Shown: positions 15,350 to 24,783 of the stretch, one piece after another
Position numbering within the stretch: position 1 is the stretch's first letter
Layout: every line of letters starts with the position of its first letter
Origin: Pseudoalteromonas phenolica
Lineage (GTDB): Bacteria; Pseudomonadota; Gammaproteobacteria; Enterobacterales; Alteromonadaceae
DNA: 64,000 nt
Assembly (NCBI RefSeq): GCF_005886345.1
Contig: NZ_PNEC01000004.1
Span: 1 to 64,000, forward strand
Direction of reading: 5' to 3'
Notes under the pieces: generated by a model
Told to the model about the DNA's origin: nothing
Databases searched by the model: none
What the model saw: the letters and a program-made list of their open reading frames with translations, nothing else
Program-made: the position numbers and the translations under genes

Positions 15350-17089
15350 TTACAGCTTTTTAATCACAATTTCAGCATCAGTCACAATGCCTTTGTCCGC
15401 GACATCTAGGTTGATCTGCATTTGTGTATTTTGGCCGATGAATCTTTCAAACTCTTCAGGCATTTCTTCACCAGCAATTTCTGCAGCTTTAATTAAGCTT
15501 TTAAAGAACTTATTACTATCAATAGAAAATGCCATAAAGCCATTTGCTTCAACTGTTTGCTCAGTCAGGCTATTAGCAAATTTTTCACCCAGTTCACCGG
15601 TATATAAAGCAAGGTGTTGACCTTTAAGTGCTAGATAAAGTGAAGCGTTGAGCTCTAAACCAGGTGGCAGGTATTCATTCATTTCAATGGCTGACCCATC
15701 TTCAGGTAAAGTCAGACTAGCAAACTGAGGCGCGAAGCTTTTCGCAATGTTAAATAGCGCTTCGACATCATCGGCAGATACTGTTAGTAGTAAATCTAAC
15801 GACTTAAAATCTGGCATGCCAGGATTTTCAGCATGCTCAATAATGTCCATGTCTAATACGCTAAGGCTCATACCTTTCAAAGAGCCAAGCATACCGGTCA
15901 TCATGGCTAATGCTGCTGGATTAGCGTCTTTACTTTGTGCTTGTGCAGCCACTAATGGCTGACAAGAAAACTCAGCTGAAGCAAAGCGTGCCCAAACAGT
16001 ATTGACCATAGGCGATATTTGCGAAGCATCTACACCGTAAGCCAGCGATACCATTGCACTACCAATGTTTTTTGTATGTGCAGGTAAGAAGCCTCGAGTT
16101 TTACTAATGGCATCAAGCACTTTGTTGTCATTCGATGCAAACACAGTTGACACTTTTACATCTGCATACTGGCTAGTAATATCGATGCTTTGTGTGCCTG
16201 AGACGATGGCTGGCCAGTTACTGGCCATATCAGAAAAGTCTTTTTGACATTCAGGGTTTCTAACCATGTTTAATGCATCTTGATTCCCAGATAAGGCTAA
16301 CAGGCTATCAAGCATTTTTGTGGTATTACTTTGTGGATCTTTTGCGGTAATCGCATCAACCAGTAAAGTTGTGTCTAGGTAACCCACAGAGTGGCCATCT
16401 AGCTGATAGTCTTGAATGTATTGCTCAATTCGGCCCGTTTGGCTAAGTGCTTTTGTAGGTTGCGTGGCAGCAAGCGCAATTTTTAAATCATTTTCAGTAT
16501 TAAATGGGGTATCAGCGGTAACCGTAACCCAGTTTCCTTTTGTAGATACCACCAGATCGAGGACTTTCTCACTGCCTTGTTCAATAACGAAACGTGTAAC
16601 AGGTAGACCTTCAAGCTGAGATGTCTCATAGCGAATCCCTGCATTGTCAGCCGCGCTTTTTACCGTTTGTAAAAAGGTGTCAACATTGGCCAGTTGTGCG
16701 CGAGCAACGGGTAAAAGACCTACAGAGTAACCAATTAATTTAAACTCATTATCGGCGCCCCAAGTGTTAGCAAAGTCAGCTGACGAGTTAAGACTGTTTG
16801 AGTAAGCTTTGAAAAGGTTGATAAAAAACAACTCATTACTTGAAGGAGAACCTTGTTCCATTACTTTAAGTAATTCATCAACTTGGTGGGTATTTTTAAA
16901 CGCAGAGGGCAATACATCTAAGTATTTCAGATATGGAAAGCCTTCTAGCTGTGACCAAAAAAATACCGTGTCAGCAGGCACGTAATCGAGCTGGGGTAAA
17001 GATGTGTATGACTCATTTTGATTAGAGACGAGGTAAGCGCCAGAGGCAACCGCTGCGCCAGTAACGGTTGCTAAAAGTAGTTTTTTCAT
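15350..17089 (-). CDS. Conserved secreted or membrane-anchored protein, unknown function
   Basis: This 579-residue protein starts with a signal peptide or anchor (KKLLLATVTGAAVASGAYLV) and is otherwise soluble with repeated alpha/beta-like segments. The layout (PADTVFFWSQLEGFPYLKYL near the start, then two similar halves with VNVFLxxV-like strands) recalls large periplasmic proteins of unknown function in marine gammaproteobacteria. No catalytic motif is visible. It is monocistronic: the HAD gene upstream ends 120 bases away and the next gene downstream is convergent. Confidence 0.65.
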   Translation of the reverse strand: MKKLLLATVTGAAVASGAYLVSNQNESYTSLPQLDYVPADTVFFWSQLEGFPYLKYLDVLPSAFKNTHQVDELLKVMEQGSPSSNELFFINLFKAYSNSLNSSADFANTWGADNEFKLIGYSVGLLPVARAQLANVDTFLQTVKSAADNAGIRYETSQLEGLPVTRFVIEQGSEKVLDLVVSTKGNWVTVTADTPFNTENDLKIALAATQPTKALSQTGRIEQYIQDYQLDGHSVGYLDTTLLVDAITAKDPQSNTTKMLDSLLALSGNQDALNMVRNPECQKDFSDMASNWPAIVSGTQSIDITSQYADVKVSTVFASNDNKVLDAISKTRGFLPAHTKNIGSAMVSLAYGVDASQISPMVNTVWARFASAEFSCQPLVAAQAQSKDANPAALAMMTGMLGSLKGMSLSVLDMDIIEHAENPGMPDFKSLDLLLTVSADDVEALFNIAKSFAPQFASLTLPEDGSAIEMNEYLPPGLELNASLYLALKGQHLALYTGELGEKFANSLTEQTVEANGFMAFSIDSNKFFKSLIKAAEIAGEEMPEEFERFIGQNTQMQINLDVADKGIVTDAEIVIKKL

Positions 17090-17208
17090 ATTCTTACTCC
17101 ATAAGAATTATTATTATCCAAGTCCTATTTAGAGTAACAGGGTTTTCAGTCACTAAGTAGTAAAAATATAAAGTTACATAGATTTTTTGCTGCTAAGATT
17201 TTCTCTTT

Positions 17209-18057
17209 TTAAAGGGAAAACCTTTCAGTTAAAAACTTTGCAACGCCATCTTCGTTATGATGACCAATCACAGCCGTAGCGGCTTGTTTATTTTCAATAT
17301 TGGCATTCTCTGGTGCGTAACATTCGTCTGCAATTTCGAACATACTTAAATCGTTGTCACCATCACCAAAACAAATGATTGATTCAATATTGAGCAATTC
17401 TTTTAATTTAGCGATTGCAGTACCTTTGGTGGCTTTTGCATGATGAACATCTATCCAGCGGTACGCCTCATGCTCTATGGCTTGCCCAGAATAAGCGATT
17501 AAATGGTTGAGTTTTTCAATGGTGTTGTGGGCAGAAATAATTTCGTCACGGGGGCCAATCATACTGATATTGGTAATTTGAAATTCGTGATTTAGTCTAG
17601 CTAAAGGCAACATGCGCGTTTTTGCTGATAACCCAAATTGCTCAAGTAATGCTTGTTCAAATTGGTTTTTATATTCGCCGTGAAAAACAATGCGTTCTCC
17701 TTGGTCGTTAAGTGCATTAACAAATGGGTGTGCAGAGTTCGATGCCATAATTTCAGTGGCTGCTAGGGTTTCATCAAGACCTAAACAATTATCAAAGCTA
17801 AAGCGCTGCTGTGTCGGACACCAAGTAACAACACCATTGGTATAAACTTGTGGCAAAGAAAAAGTATGACCTTTAATGATGTCTTCTGCAGATAAAAAAC
17901 TTCTGCCTGTGGCAATGGTATAGTGAATGCCTCTCTTGTCCATTTCGCGAAGGGTTTTAAGCGTAAATGGAGACAGTTGTGAGTGTTTGTTGAGTAAAGT
18001 TCTATCAAGATCAAATACGACGAGTTGTTTTATTTCTTGCTGGGTATGTATATTCAA
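17209..18057 (-). CDS. Cof-type HAD-IIB sugar/cofactor phosphatase
   Basis: This is a cytoplasmic HAD hydrolase of about 282 residues. Motif I is VVFDLDRTLL (the usual DxDGT has Arg for Gly here), motif II is TIATGRS, and motif IV is CFGDGDNDLSMFEIA. The large cap between motifs II and III marks the IIB (Cof/YidA/YbhA) group, which dephosphorylates small sugar phosphates or pyridoxal phosphate. No ATG is available. A TTG at 18057 with AGGATC upstream is the best start; another TTG lies at 18084. The specific substrate cannot be told. Confidence 0.82.
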   Translation of the reverse strand: MNIHTQQEIKQLVVFDLDRTLLNKHSQLSPFTLKTLREMDKRGIHYTIATGRSFLSAEDIIKGHTFSLPQVYTNGVVTWCPTQQRFSFDNCLGLDETLAATEIMASNSAHPFVNALNDQGERIVFHGEYKNQFEQALLEQFGLSAKTRMLPLARLNHEFQITNISMIGPRDEIISAHNTIEKLNHLIAYSGQAIEHEAYRWIDVHHAKATKGTAIAKLKELLNIESIICFGDGDNDLSMFEIADECYAPENANIENKQAATAVIGHHNEDGVAKFLTERFSL

Positions 18058-18226
18058 GCTGAGGATCCTAGGTTGAAATATCAAAGAACATATTCTGTGT
18101 TGATATAAGTTTCTACATGTAAAAGCCTAACATAGATCATTGCTAGGTGAATGAAGTCACTGTCTAATAGCAACAGTTAAAAGTATCTCTAAAGATTATG
18201 ACAGAGCTTTTACTTAGTTTTAGTTA

Positions 18227-19132
18227 TCAATTCATCACACTGGGTAGCTTGTCACGAATAAAATCGGCTAATGCTTTAATGTGGGCGGGAACACCGAGTC
18301 TTGATGGCATCACTAAACTTAAATTCGCTGCTTGTGTTAGATATTCAGGCAATACACGAACAAGCTCTCCGCTTTTAAGTTCTGACTTACAGACATAATT
18401 TGGCAGTGAGGTAACACCAAGCCCTGCAACGGCTGCGCGTTTGAGTGTGCTCATATCTTCAGAGCAAAGTTTGGCTATCACCGTTTGTGATGTGTTTTGG
18501 CCTTTATCATCAATGAGTCTAATGGTGTTCGCTTGATTAAACCGACCGACCTTTAAGAAGTTGAGGTGAGCCAAGTCGGTAGCATCCCTTAATGGTGTCA
18601 TTTTTTCTAACAGAGCGGGAGAGGCGAATAATGGCCAGTCGACTCGCGCAATAGAACGTTGGATCAAGCTTGAGTCGGGTAGGTCGGTGCTGTGGCCTCG
18701 AATTGCTAAGTCGACGCCTTCTGCGATCAGGTTGGTCATGCTGTTTGAAACGCGCTGCTCTATTTGTACCTGCGGATGTTGCTCGGCGAACTCAGTCAAT
18801 AACTCCCCCAGAGCATATTGAGCAACCCCCGTGGAGCAGCTGATCACAGCTTTGCCAGAGAATTCTCCTTGGGCATTCTTCATGGCAGATTCAGCCAGCT
18901 CCATGGCATCTACGAGCTTGCGAGCATATTCATAGAATTGCTGACCTTCTTGTGTCACCGCGACATGTCGAGAAGTGCGTTGCAGCAGTCTAACACCAAG
19001 GCGGGCTTCAAGCTGTGCGACATGTCTGCTCAACCGAGATTTTGGCATTTGCAGTGCGGCAGCCGCAGCCGTGTAACCTTGCTTTTCTACGACGTGCACG
19101 AAGTAGTAATAGTCATTGAGATCTAGTTTCAT
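18227..19132 (-). CDS. LysR-family transcriptional regulator
   Basis: This protein of about 302 residues has the LysR N-terminal helix-turn-helix (YTAAAAALQMPKSRLSRHVAQLEARLGVRLLQRTSR) and a periplasmic-binding-like C-terminal effector domain. The start MKLDLNDYYYF is typical of the CrgA/YhaJ-like subgroup. It is divergent from a pirin gene, a frequent pairing in which the regulator (often named PcaQ- or YhaJ-like) activates pirin under redox or electrophile stress. That effector role is inference from known neighbourhoods. Confidence 0.9.
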   Translation of the reverse strand: MKLDLNDYYYFVHVVEKQGYTAAAAALQMPKSRLSRHVAQLEARLGVRLLQRTSRHVAVTQEGQQFYEYARKLVDAMELAESAMKNAQGEFSGKAVISCSTGVAQYALGELLTEFAEQHPQVQIEQRVSNSMTNLIAEGVDLAIRGHSTDLPDSSLIQRSIARVDWPLFASPALLEKMTPLRDATDLAHLNFLKVGRFNQANTIRLIDDKGQNTSQTVIAKLCSEDMSTLKRAAVAGLGVTSLPNYVCKSELKSGELVRVLPEYLTQAANLSLVMPSRLGVPAHIKALADFIRDKLPSVMN

Positions 19133-19201
19133 GAACAACTTGAGCTGTTCTAAATATGGAACGATGAGTTCGATTATTGTCTGTTTTTGTGCCAATTCCA
19201 A

Positions 19202-19221
19202 GTTGTTATAGTTATTTCAAC
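19202..19221. promoter_or_regulatory. Candidate LysR-type binding dyad
   Basis: GTTG and CAAC flank 12 bases in GTTGTTATAGTTATTTCAAC, an interrupted dyad of the kind LysR proteins bind. It lies in the short shared control region between the LysR and pirin genes. The match is weak. Confidence 0.35.
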
Positions 19222-19248
19222 GCAAATAATTCAACAGGAAATAGCAAA

Positions 19249-20115
19249 ATGACGACTTATGAAAACAAAAATGAAACAATTGATTTCTCACCTGTGATAG
19301 GTAACCCACTTAATATTGGCGAAGGCTTTACCGGTTTAGGTTTTCGCCATAAACAATTTAACGGTGTGATGGACCCCTTGATCATGGCGGATCATTATAC
19401 GATGACAATACCGACCTTTGGCGCACATCCGCATGCTGGCATCTCAGCGGTATCTGTACTGTTTGAAGACTCTGAGGGAAAGTTCAATAACCGTGATTCG
19501 TTGGGTAATGACTTTGATATTGAAGCGGGTGATTTATATTGGCTCAATGCCGGTAGCGGCGCAATTCATGATGAAGCGCCAAGACCGGGCGCTAAAATTC
19601 ATGGATTACAGGTTTTTGTAAATCTACCTGCCAAGCTAAAACATGCTGCACCAAGTTCATTACATATAAAACGAGGAGACATGCCAACTCTTGAAGGGCT
19701 AGGTTATAGAGTTCGTTTGGTATTAGGAGAAAGTAATGGTCACTCTTCACAAGACAGTGCCGTTTGGCCTGTGACTATTTTAGATGGTTATGCTGATAAC
19801 CAAGCCCAGTTTATTCATCAAGTACAAAGTGGATTTAATACATGGTTATATGCCGTTGAGGGTGATATTGAGTATCAGTTAGGTGGTTATTGGGCAAGCT
19901 TAAAGCAAGGGTCATCAATTGCACTCACTTTTGAGCAGTTACAACAATTAACTGTGAGAGGTACAGCGTCTAAACAAAGTCACTTTGTGGTGATGTCGGG
20001 TGAGCCAATCAAAGAATCCTTTGTTCAACAAGGTCCATTTGCTATGACAACGCAACAAGAAATTGATGATGTTGTGGTTAAGTATGAAGCGGGTGAGTTG
20101 GGTAGTATTGTTTAG
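19249..20115 (+). CDS. Pirin-family cupin protein
   Basis: This protein of 288 residues has the two cupin domains of pirin. The metal-binding motif is in FGAHPHAGISAVSVLFE (His-x-His) with further ligands in NAGSGAIHDE. The LDG and IEY strands of the second cupin follow. Bacterial pirins such as YhaK or YhhW act as redox-linked metal cupins, and some have quercetinase activity. AGGAAA precedes the start. It is divergent from the LysR gene and probably controlled by it. Confidence 0.9.
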   Translation: MTTYENKNETIDFSPVIGNPLNIGEGFTGLGFRHKQFNGVMDPLIMADHYTMTIPTFGAHPHAGISAVSVLFEDSEGKFNNRDSLGNDFDIEAGDLYWLNAGSGAIHDEAPRPGAKIHGLQVFVNLPAKLKHAAPSSLHIKRGDMPTLEGLGYRVRLVLGESNGHSSQDSAVWPVTILDGYADNQAQFIHQVQSGFNTWLYAVEGDIEYQLGGYWASLKQGSSIALTFEQLQQLTVRGTASKQSHFVVMSGEPIKESFVQQGPFAMTTQQEIDDVVVKYEAGELGSIV

Positions 20116-20125
20116 CTCATTCGTT

Positions 20126-20150
20126 ACAAAGGGGAGTTTACTCCCCTTGT
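20126..20150 (+). terminator. Hairpin after the pirin gene
   Basis: ACAAAGGGGAG pairs with CTCCCCTTGT with a short loop 10 bases after the pirin stop. The T run is poor, so termination may be partial. Confidence 0.5.
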
Positions 20151-20177
20151 GCCATTACTAAACAACTGAGTATATGA

Positions 20178-20273
20178 ATTTAGAAATACCCTATACTCGG
20201 TGAGCCACCTTTGTCACAAAAAAACATAGTTTCTAGTACGAGTTTCTGAAACTGTAGGTATAGAAATGACATT
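20178..20273 (-). pseudogene. Internally deleted relic of the 68-residue secreted protein gene
   Basis: On the minus strand the stretch reads like the start and end of the intact gene at 23208-23414: PTVSETRT..NYVF near the start, then CDKGGSPSIGYF and a stop, against YVFCEKGG and SPRIVYF in the intact copy. About 80 bases between the two GG codons are missing and the frame is disturbed. The rest of the gap 20116-20472 holds only the pirin hairpin. Confidence 0.6.
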
Positions 20274-20472
20274 CACGTAAGTTATTCAAGGGCGCTTTAA
20301 ACCGTGAGAGTCTTTAATTGATATTGGCTAATGGGTCAATATTCACTAACCATCATTTAAAAGATATTTCATGCTTTTGATAAATTTTTAATAAAGGCAG
20401 TGAGTTAGAAGTGCGGTTGTTCGCCACTTCAAACTCATGATGTTTTGTCTGGTTTTTCACTAACCTTTGCCA

Positions 20473-21342
20473 CTATCGGCTCTTAATAAAAGGAATGCCA
20501 TAAAGGGCTTGGGCAAACAGAGCGAATGCCAATGTTATAAATATAAAAGCGAAGAGCACGGTAGCATTTTTCTTTCCCATAAGATTACTAAGCTTGTTGC
20601 CAAGCTTTGCTTTATCTAGCCACATGCCTATTAGGGGGAGGAGTTGCATCATGTGGGTGGCAACAAAATGTGCAGGCTTATAATCACCAGTTACTTTAGA
20701 CCAACCTAAATATGGAATAACCGAAGCTTCAAGTGTCAGTTTTTGCTTAATATAAGTGGGATCAGTTGACATAAAGCCTGCAAAAATGAGCGTCAGCACC
20801 GAGCCGGCAATTAAGCCGATAATTGCTCCATACCTGAGCCCTGAATGATCTTTATAACCATATCGCCAGATCATAATGCCAACTAAAAATGAAATTAAAA
20901 CTAGGAAAAATGCACCTATGCCCATTAATCCATACAGGGCATTTTCTATTGGAGTTTCAAAGTTGAAATGCGAGCGTCTGCCTTTTGCGGCTTGAATAAT
21001 AATATAGCTGAGCTCAAACCACAGTGACATAACAGCTGCATAAGCCACCCATTTTATACGTTTAGCTTCGCGCATTTTTGGTATTACTAATTTCATTAGC
21101 AGACTTAAAGTCAAAAAATGCAGCATCAATGAAAATGCAAACCTTAAAGGCTTATGCCAGATAGGCATACCATCAAGCATACGTAGGTCAAGTAGGTTCG
21201 CACTGAGCAATATTGGTATTGTCACCAATGTAAAAACAGTGCAAAAAACAAATAAGCTTGTTGTTTTATCAATTTTTGTATTTAAATCTAATGCTTGATT
21301 TGAGCGAATATCCTGTAATAGTGGTAATGTTAATTTAAGCAT
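20473..21342 (-). CDS. Polytopic membrane protein, unknown function
   Basis: This protein of about 289 residues has six to seven membrane helices and no recognised catalytic motif. Its start overlaps the stop of the preceding ABA4-like gene by eight bases (ATGCTTAA), so the two are translationally coupled and probably work together. A charged loop (MREAKRIKW) and a long hydrophilic loop (TPIENALYG) separate helices. The longer frame to 21366 would overlap further and is not preferred. Confidence 0.7.
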   Translation of the reverse strand: MLKLTLPLLQDIRSNQALDLNTKIDKTTSLFVFCTVFTLVTIPILLSANLLDLRMLDGMPIWHKPLRFAFSLMLHFLTLSLLMKLVIPKMREAKRIKWVAYAAVMSLWFELSYIIIQAAKGRRSHFNFETPIENALYGLMGIGAFFLVLISFLVGIMIWRYGYKDHSGLRYGAIIGLIAGSVLTLIFAGFMSTDPTYIKQKLTLEASVIPYLGWSKVTGDYKPAHFVATHMMQLLPLIGMWLDKAKLGNKLSNLMGKKNATVLFAFIFITLAFALFAQALYGIPFIKSR

Positions 21343-21796
21343 GAATAGGACCCTTTGAAGTAACAAATAACGCGCGTATAAAGATAAATAGCCCTAGTCC
21401 TAAAGGGCCTAGCATGAAGGTTGCAAATAAGATAGGTGCTTGAAAAAGTCTAGACATGCCGATATCGTCCGCTTTTCTGGCTATCCAGGCGCCAATAAAT
21501 AAATCAAATGCTAAAAAATGTAGCCACCCAGCAAGTAGTAAGCTGTCAGTTTCAAATAAGATTTGTACTGCTTTAAATGAGCTAAAGCCACCGGGCGCAT
21601 TAAAAAAGTAAATGAGCATCAGTATTGCGTAAGTAAAACTTAGCAACAGAGGAATGATGTATTGTGGAATGCTATTGAGTAATTTTAACTTTCTAGGGAA
21701 AAAAATGAGTATTACCCAGCCGAGCATGGCTAATTGTGAGCTGAATGAAAAAAGCGCTTCTACTGAAATTGCACCGTTAAATAAGTAACCTTCCAT
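21335..21796 (-). CDS. ABA4-like (DUF4281) membrane protein
   Basis: This protein of about 153 residues has four membrane helices and the family signature LLLAGWLHFLAFDLFIGAWIAR, followed by a GPLGLGLFIFIR helix. The plant homologue ABA4 is needed for neoxanthin formation; the bacterial function is unknown. It is coupled to the next membrane gene by an eight-base overlap. The AraC-type regulator with membrane helices just upstream on the same strand probably controls the pair. Confidence 0.78.
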   Translation of the reverse strand: MEGYLFNGAISVEALFSFSSQLAMLGWVILIFFPRKLKLLNSIPQYIIPLLLSFTYAILMLIYFFNAPGGFSSFKAVQILFETDSLLLAGWLHFLAFDLFIGAWIARKADDIGMSRLFQAPILFATFMLGPLGLGLFIFIRALFVTSKGPIHA

Positions 21797-21926
21797 AACT
21801 GTATCCAATTAATTGTTATAAACACCTCAACATTGAAGCCATATTTTTATAGGCAGGCGTCCGAAGCGGATAAGTTAGACGTCCAGCTAGAACGAGTCGG
21901 ACTTTAAAGTCAGCAAGTCTTTGTTT

Positions 21927-23054
21927 CTATTGAAGAGATTTTTTGAATTGAGTGGGTGTCTGACCAACAAAAAGTTTAAATACAGCATTAAATGTACTTT
22001 TAGATGAAAAACCTGAATCAAAAGCAAGGTCGAGTATTTTACTATTGCCTTGTTGCTTTAATTTCTCGAGCACTAGCTCTATGCGGTATTGATTTATGTA
22101 ATTATAAAAGTTCTTTCCTGCCTCCTGATTAAGTACTTCTGAAAGATGATGAGTACTTATGCCCAGCGCATTTGCTAAGTCATTCAAGGTTAAATTTGGA
22201 TTCAGGAAAGGTTTTTGTTCTTTCATATAATTATTGGTTAGTTCCAATAAATTTGCGCGGGTTTCGAGGTCGAGCGCGTATGAAGTTTGTTTAGTATTCT
22301 GAATTATATCAATTTTGTTTTGAGCCAGTTCTTCGCCTCTTTTCTCTGACGGTAATACTCTAAATAATGTTGGGTTTCGCCACTGTGCGATGGCAACGCT
22401 ATAAATGAACAATACTATTAAGGCATCAGCCCAATTAGAGTAAGCTTTCACATTACTATACTCGGCGAAAAGTTTTAAGCTCCAAATTGATAATGTAAAA
22501 AGCAAACAAGTCCATAGCCAGCGGAATATATCAGGGTCAAAGTTAGTAAGATTATCTTGAGCCGTGACTTGAATACGATAAATATACCAAGCACTGTAAG
22601 AGTTAAATGCGATTGCTTGAACAAACATCAGCGTGATGCCTATATTCACATTTAAAGGTGTGTCAATTTGGCCATTTAAATATTGGGTCACCATGAGATG
22701 CGAAGGTTCAGTTAGCCAGTCCAAATTAATTAAGTAGCAAAGAGCAAAGGGGATAAAGTACAAACTCGCATGCCAAGTGAGTGGTTTATCACTAAGGGCA
22801 TGACGATAATATAAGAAATTAAGTGCGCCGAACGAGGCAGGAACAAAAAGCACCCAATTTTTAAGTTGATATAAAAAAGTGTCTTGAGTCGCATTGAATG
22901 CAAAGGGAATTAAAAAGCATAATGCTAAGAGCAGGCACGTAATACCTAATAGTTTGTTAGGTGTGTTACTGGTTTTATCAATACAAAGTAGAGTCGCAAG
23001 AATTAAACCTTGGATCCCACCAATGGCAAATAATATTTGAATTAAATTATCCAC
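21927..23054 (-). CDS. Membrane-bound AraC-family regulator
   Basis: This protein of about 375 residues has seven N-terminal membrane helices (roughly residues 5-225) and a C-terminal AraC helix-turn-helix pair. The first helix-turn-helix contains LNDLANALGISTHHLSEVLN and the second contains KILDLAFDSGFSSKSTFNAVFK, followed by GQTPTQFKKS. Membrane-tethered AraC proteins sense envelope or small-molecule signals. The start is uncertain: GTG at 23054 or TTG at 23063. It lies 130 bases upstream of the ABA4-like pair, on the same strand. Confidence 0.85.
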   Translation of the reverse strand: MDNLIQILFAIGGIQGLILATLLCIDKTSNTPNKLLGITCLLLALCFLIPFAFNATQDTFLYQLKNWVLFVPASFGALNFLYYRHALSDKPLTWHASLYFIPFALCYLINLDWLTEPSHLMVTQYLNGQIDTPLNVNIGITLMFVQAIAFNSYSAWYIYRIQVTAQDNLTNFDPDIFRWLWTCLLFTLSIWSLKLFAEYSNVKAYSNWADALIVLFIYSVAIAQWRNPTLFRVLPSEKRGEELAQNKIDIIQNTKQTSYALDLETRANLLELTNNYMKEQKPFLNPNLTLNDLANALGISTHHLSEVLNQEAGKNFYNYINQYRIELVLEKLKQQGNSKILDLAFDSGFSSKSTFNAVFKLFVGQTPTQFKKSLQ

Positions 23055-23156
23055 AATGCACAAATAATCAATAAGTTTGTAGGCTATTTTTAAAATATAC
23101 CCTACAAAATCGTATTGAATAAGTAGGTTAAGCTCGTTTTAGTATATTTAGTTATT

Positions 23157-23178
23157 AAAAGGGGGAGTTCCCCCTTTA
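23157..23178 (-). terminator. Terminator of the 68-residue secreted protein gene
   Basis: AAAGGGGGA and TCCCCCTTT form a tight hairpin; on the minus strand it is followed by TTTTAAT. It lies 30 bases past the stop of the small secreted protein gene. Confidence 0.75.
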
Positions 23179-23207
23179 AAAGTGATTTCTAAGTAATATT
23201 GGAGAAA

Positions 23208-23414
23208 TTAGAAATATACAATGCGCGGTGAGCCGTCTTCATTCTCACAGCGGTAGTAAGCAGCCTGAGCAGAACGCGAGTTGTAATGTTCTTCAGACCA
23301 AGCGAGTTTTCCACCTTTTTCACAAAATACATAAGTTGCAGTGCGAGCTTCTGAAACTGGCGACATAGAAGCGACAAATAAGGTTGTTAGTGCGACTAAA
23401 GTTGTTTTAATCAT
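23208..23414 (-). CDS. Small secreted protein (68 residues)
   Basis: This protein has a signal peptide (TLVALTTLFVASMSPVSEA) and a mature part of about 45 residues with two Cys (YVFCEKGG and YYRCENED) that could form a disulfide. AAGGAA precedes the start. A deleted copy is present at 20178-20273. The function is unknown. It has its own terminator and is probably monocistronic. Confidence 0.65.
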   Translation of the reverse strand: MIKTTLVALTTLFVASMSPVSEARTATYVFCEKGGKLAWSEEHYNSRSAQAAYYRCENEDGSPRIVYF

Positions 23415-23634
23415 TTTGATTTCCTTTCATTTATTAATATAAGTTTTGAGTGCTTTTTAAGCACTCTAGGCTGACATTATAGAATGTTACTTATTTGTAA
23501 ATGTTTATTTTCTTTATTGGGTGCTTGGTTTGCTGATGAGGTATTGAAGCCTCTTGAATGTCGATGAGTTTAGAAGCTTCATTAATGAAGGGGAAGTAAG
23601 GGTGTTTGCTTAATCTAACACCCTAGTTTAATGA

Positions 23635-24501
23635 TTAGTCTACCAAGCAATAAATACGTGTAAGCAGGTCTTGCGGCGCTACTTCTCGCAGATCGTTTAA
23701 GTACTCTTCAAACGGCGGAAAGTCTTTTAATTGATATTGACTATTCGGTAAATATTCACCAAACAACCAGTCATAAGGTTTTTCAAGTTCAGGGTAATCT
23801 CCCTTAAATAGCAAAGACACAGAGTTAGAAGCGGGAATGTTCATGACTTCAAATTCATGCTCTTTTGGCAGGGCAGTTAAATCAACCGTAATACAGGCTT
23901 TTGACCTTAACTCGTCTGCTTTAACGGTTTTAGGGTCATCGTAGTAAATACCAAAAAATCGTGTTTTATCGTTGATTAAGTCTAGTTTGCCAGTCATCAT
24001 TGAAAGCTTCTCAAATGCTTGGCCTATTTGCATATAGTCACCGCTATGATCAATGGTGATTAAAGAAAGCGCGGGTATTGTTTGTTGTTCAACTTGGAAC
24101 ATGGTTTTGTATTCCTTATCTGATTTTGGATAAAGCACGGTCACTTGCTTATCAGCTCTTGCTGCACGATATTGGTTTGGTGTTTCTTGATAGTGTTTAC
24201 TAAACGCTCGGTTAAAGGCTTCAACACTGCCATAGCCAACCTGTTTTGCAATTTGCTGTTGAGACAAGTCACTACGTACTAGATATGCCGCTGCTTTTAA
24301 TAACCGCATTCTTCTTACCGTGACATTGATGGTCTCTCCAGCAAATTCACGGTATATCCGATGAAAATGATAACTAGACATACAGGCCACATCAGCAAGT
24401 GCATTGACATCCAGCTCGCCATCCACATATTCATAGATGTAGTCGATAACTCTAAGCAGGCGTTGCTCATACTGATTTTTGGTAACAAGTTTATGGTTCA
24501 T
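23635..24501 (-). CDS. AraC-family regulator with GyrI-like effector domain
   Basis: This 288-residue protein has two N-terminal AraC helix-turn-helices (LADVACMSSYHFHRIYREF and IAKQVGYGSVEAFNRAFSKHY) and a C-terminal GyrI-like domain from about residue 130, in which small hydrophobic ligands bind (as in Rob and SbmC). Such proteins typically activate multidrug efflux or stress genes. It is monocistronic, and no efflux gene is adjacent. Confidence 0.88.
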   Translation of the reverse strand: MNHKLVTKNQYEQRLLRVIDYIYEYVDGELDVNALADVACMSSYHFHRIYREFAGETINVTVRRMRLLKAAAYLVRSDLSQQQIAKQVGYGSVEAFNRAFSKHYQETPNQYRAARADKQVTVLYPKSDKEYKTMFQVEQQTIPALSLITIDHSGDYMQIGQAFEKLSMMTGKLDLINDKTRFFGIYYDDPKTVKADELRSKACITVDLTALPKEHEFEVMNIPASNSVSLLFKGDYPELEKPYDWLFGEYLPNSQYQLKDFPPFEEYLNDLREVAPQDLLTRIYCLVD

Positions 24502-24707
24502 GGTTCACTCAAAATCTAAGTTAAGGTGATTATTCAGCGACATTGATAAGGTAATGCAAAGCCGTTTGATAATGTTTGCTAACTTTTTGTATTTATTATG
24601 GGTAACATAAATTTAGGGAGTTTTAAACTAGAGATGCCTATAAAAAGGTTACTTGATTAGCAGAAATAAGGAGTAAGCATAAAAAGGGGAGAGAGAAATT
24701 AAATAAA

Positions 24708-24747
24708 CTGAACTGATTTATATCACAGCCATGATGGATCAGTTCAG
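24708..24747 (-). terminator. Terminator of the DUF6172 gene
   Basis: CTGAACTGAT (24708-24717) pairs with ATCAGTTCAG (24738-24747); on the minus strand it is followed by TTTATTTAATTT. It lies just past the stop of the minus-strand gene at 24784. Confidence 0.6.
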
Positions 24748-24783
24748 TAGGTGCGTTTTCAGCTAAGAAGTCAGTTTAGCTAT

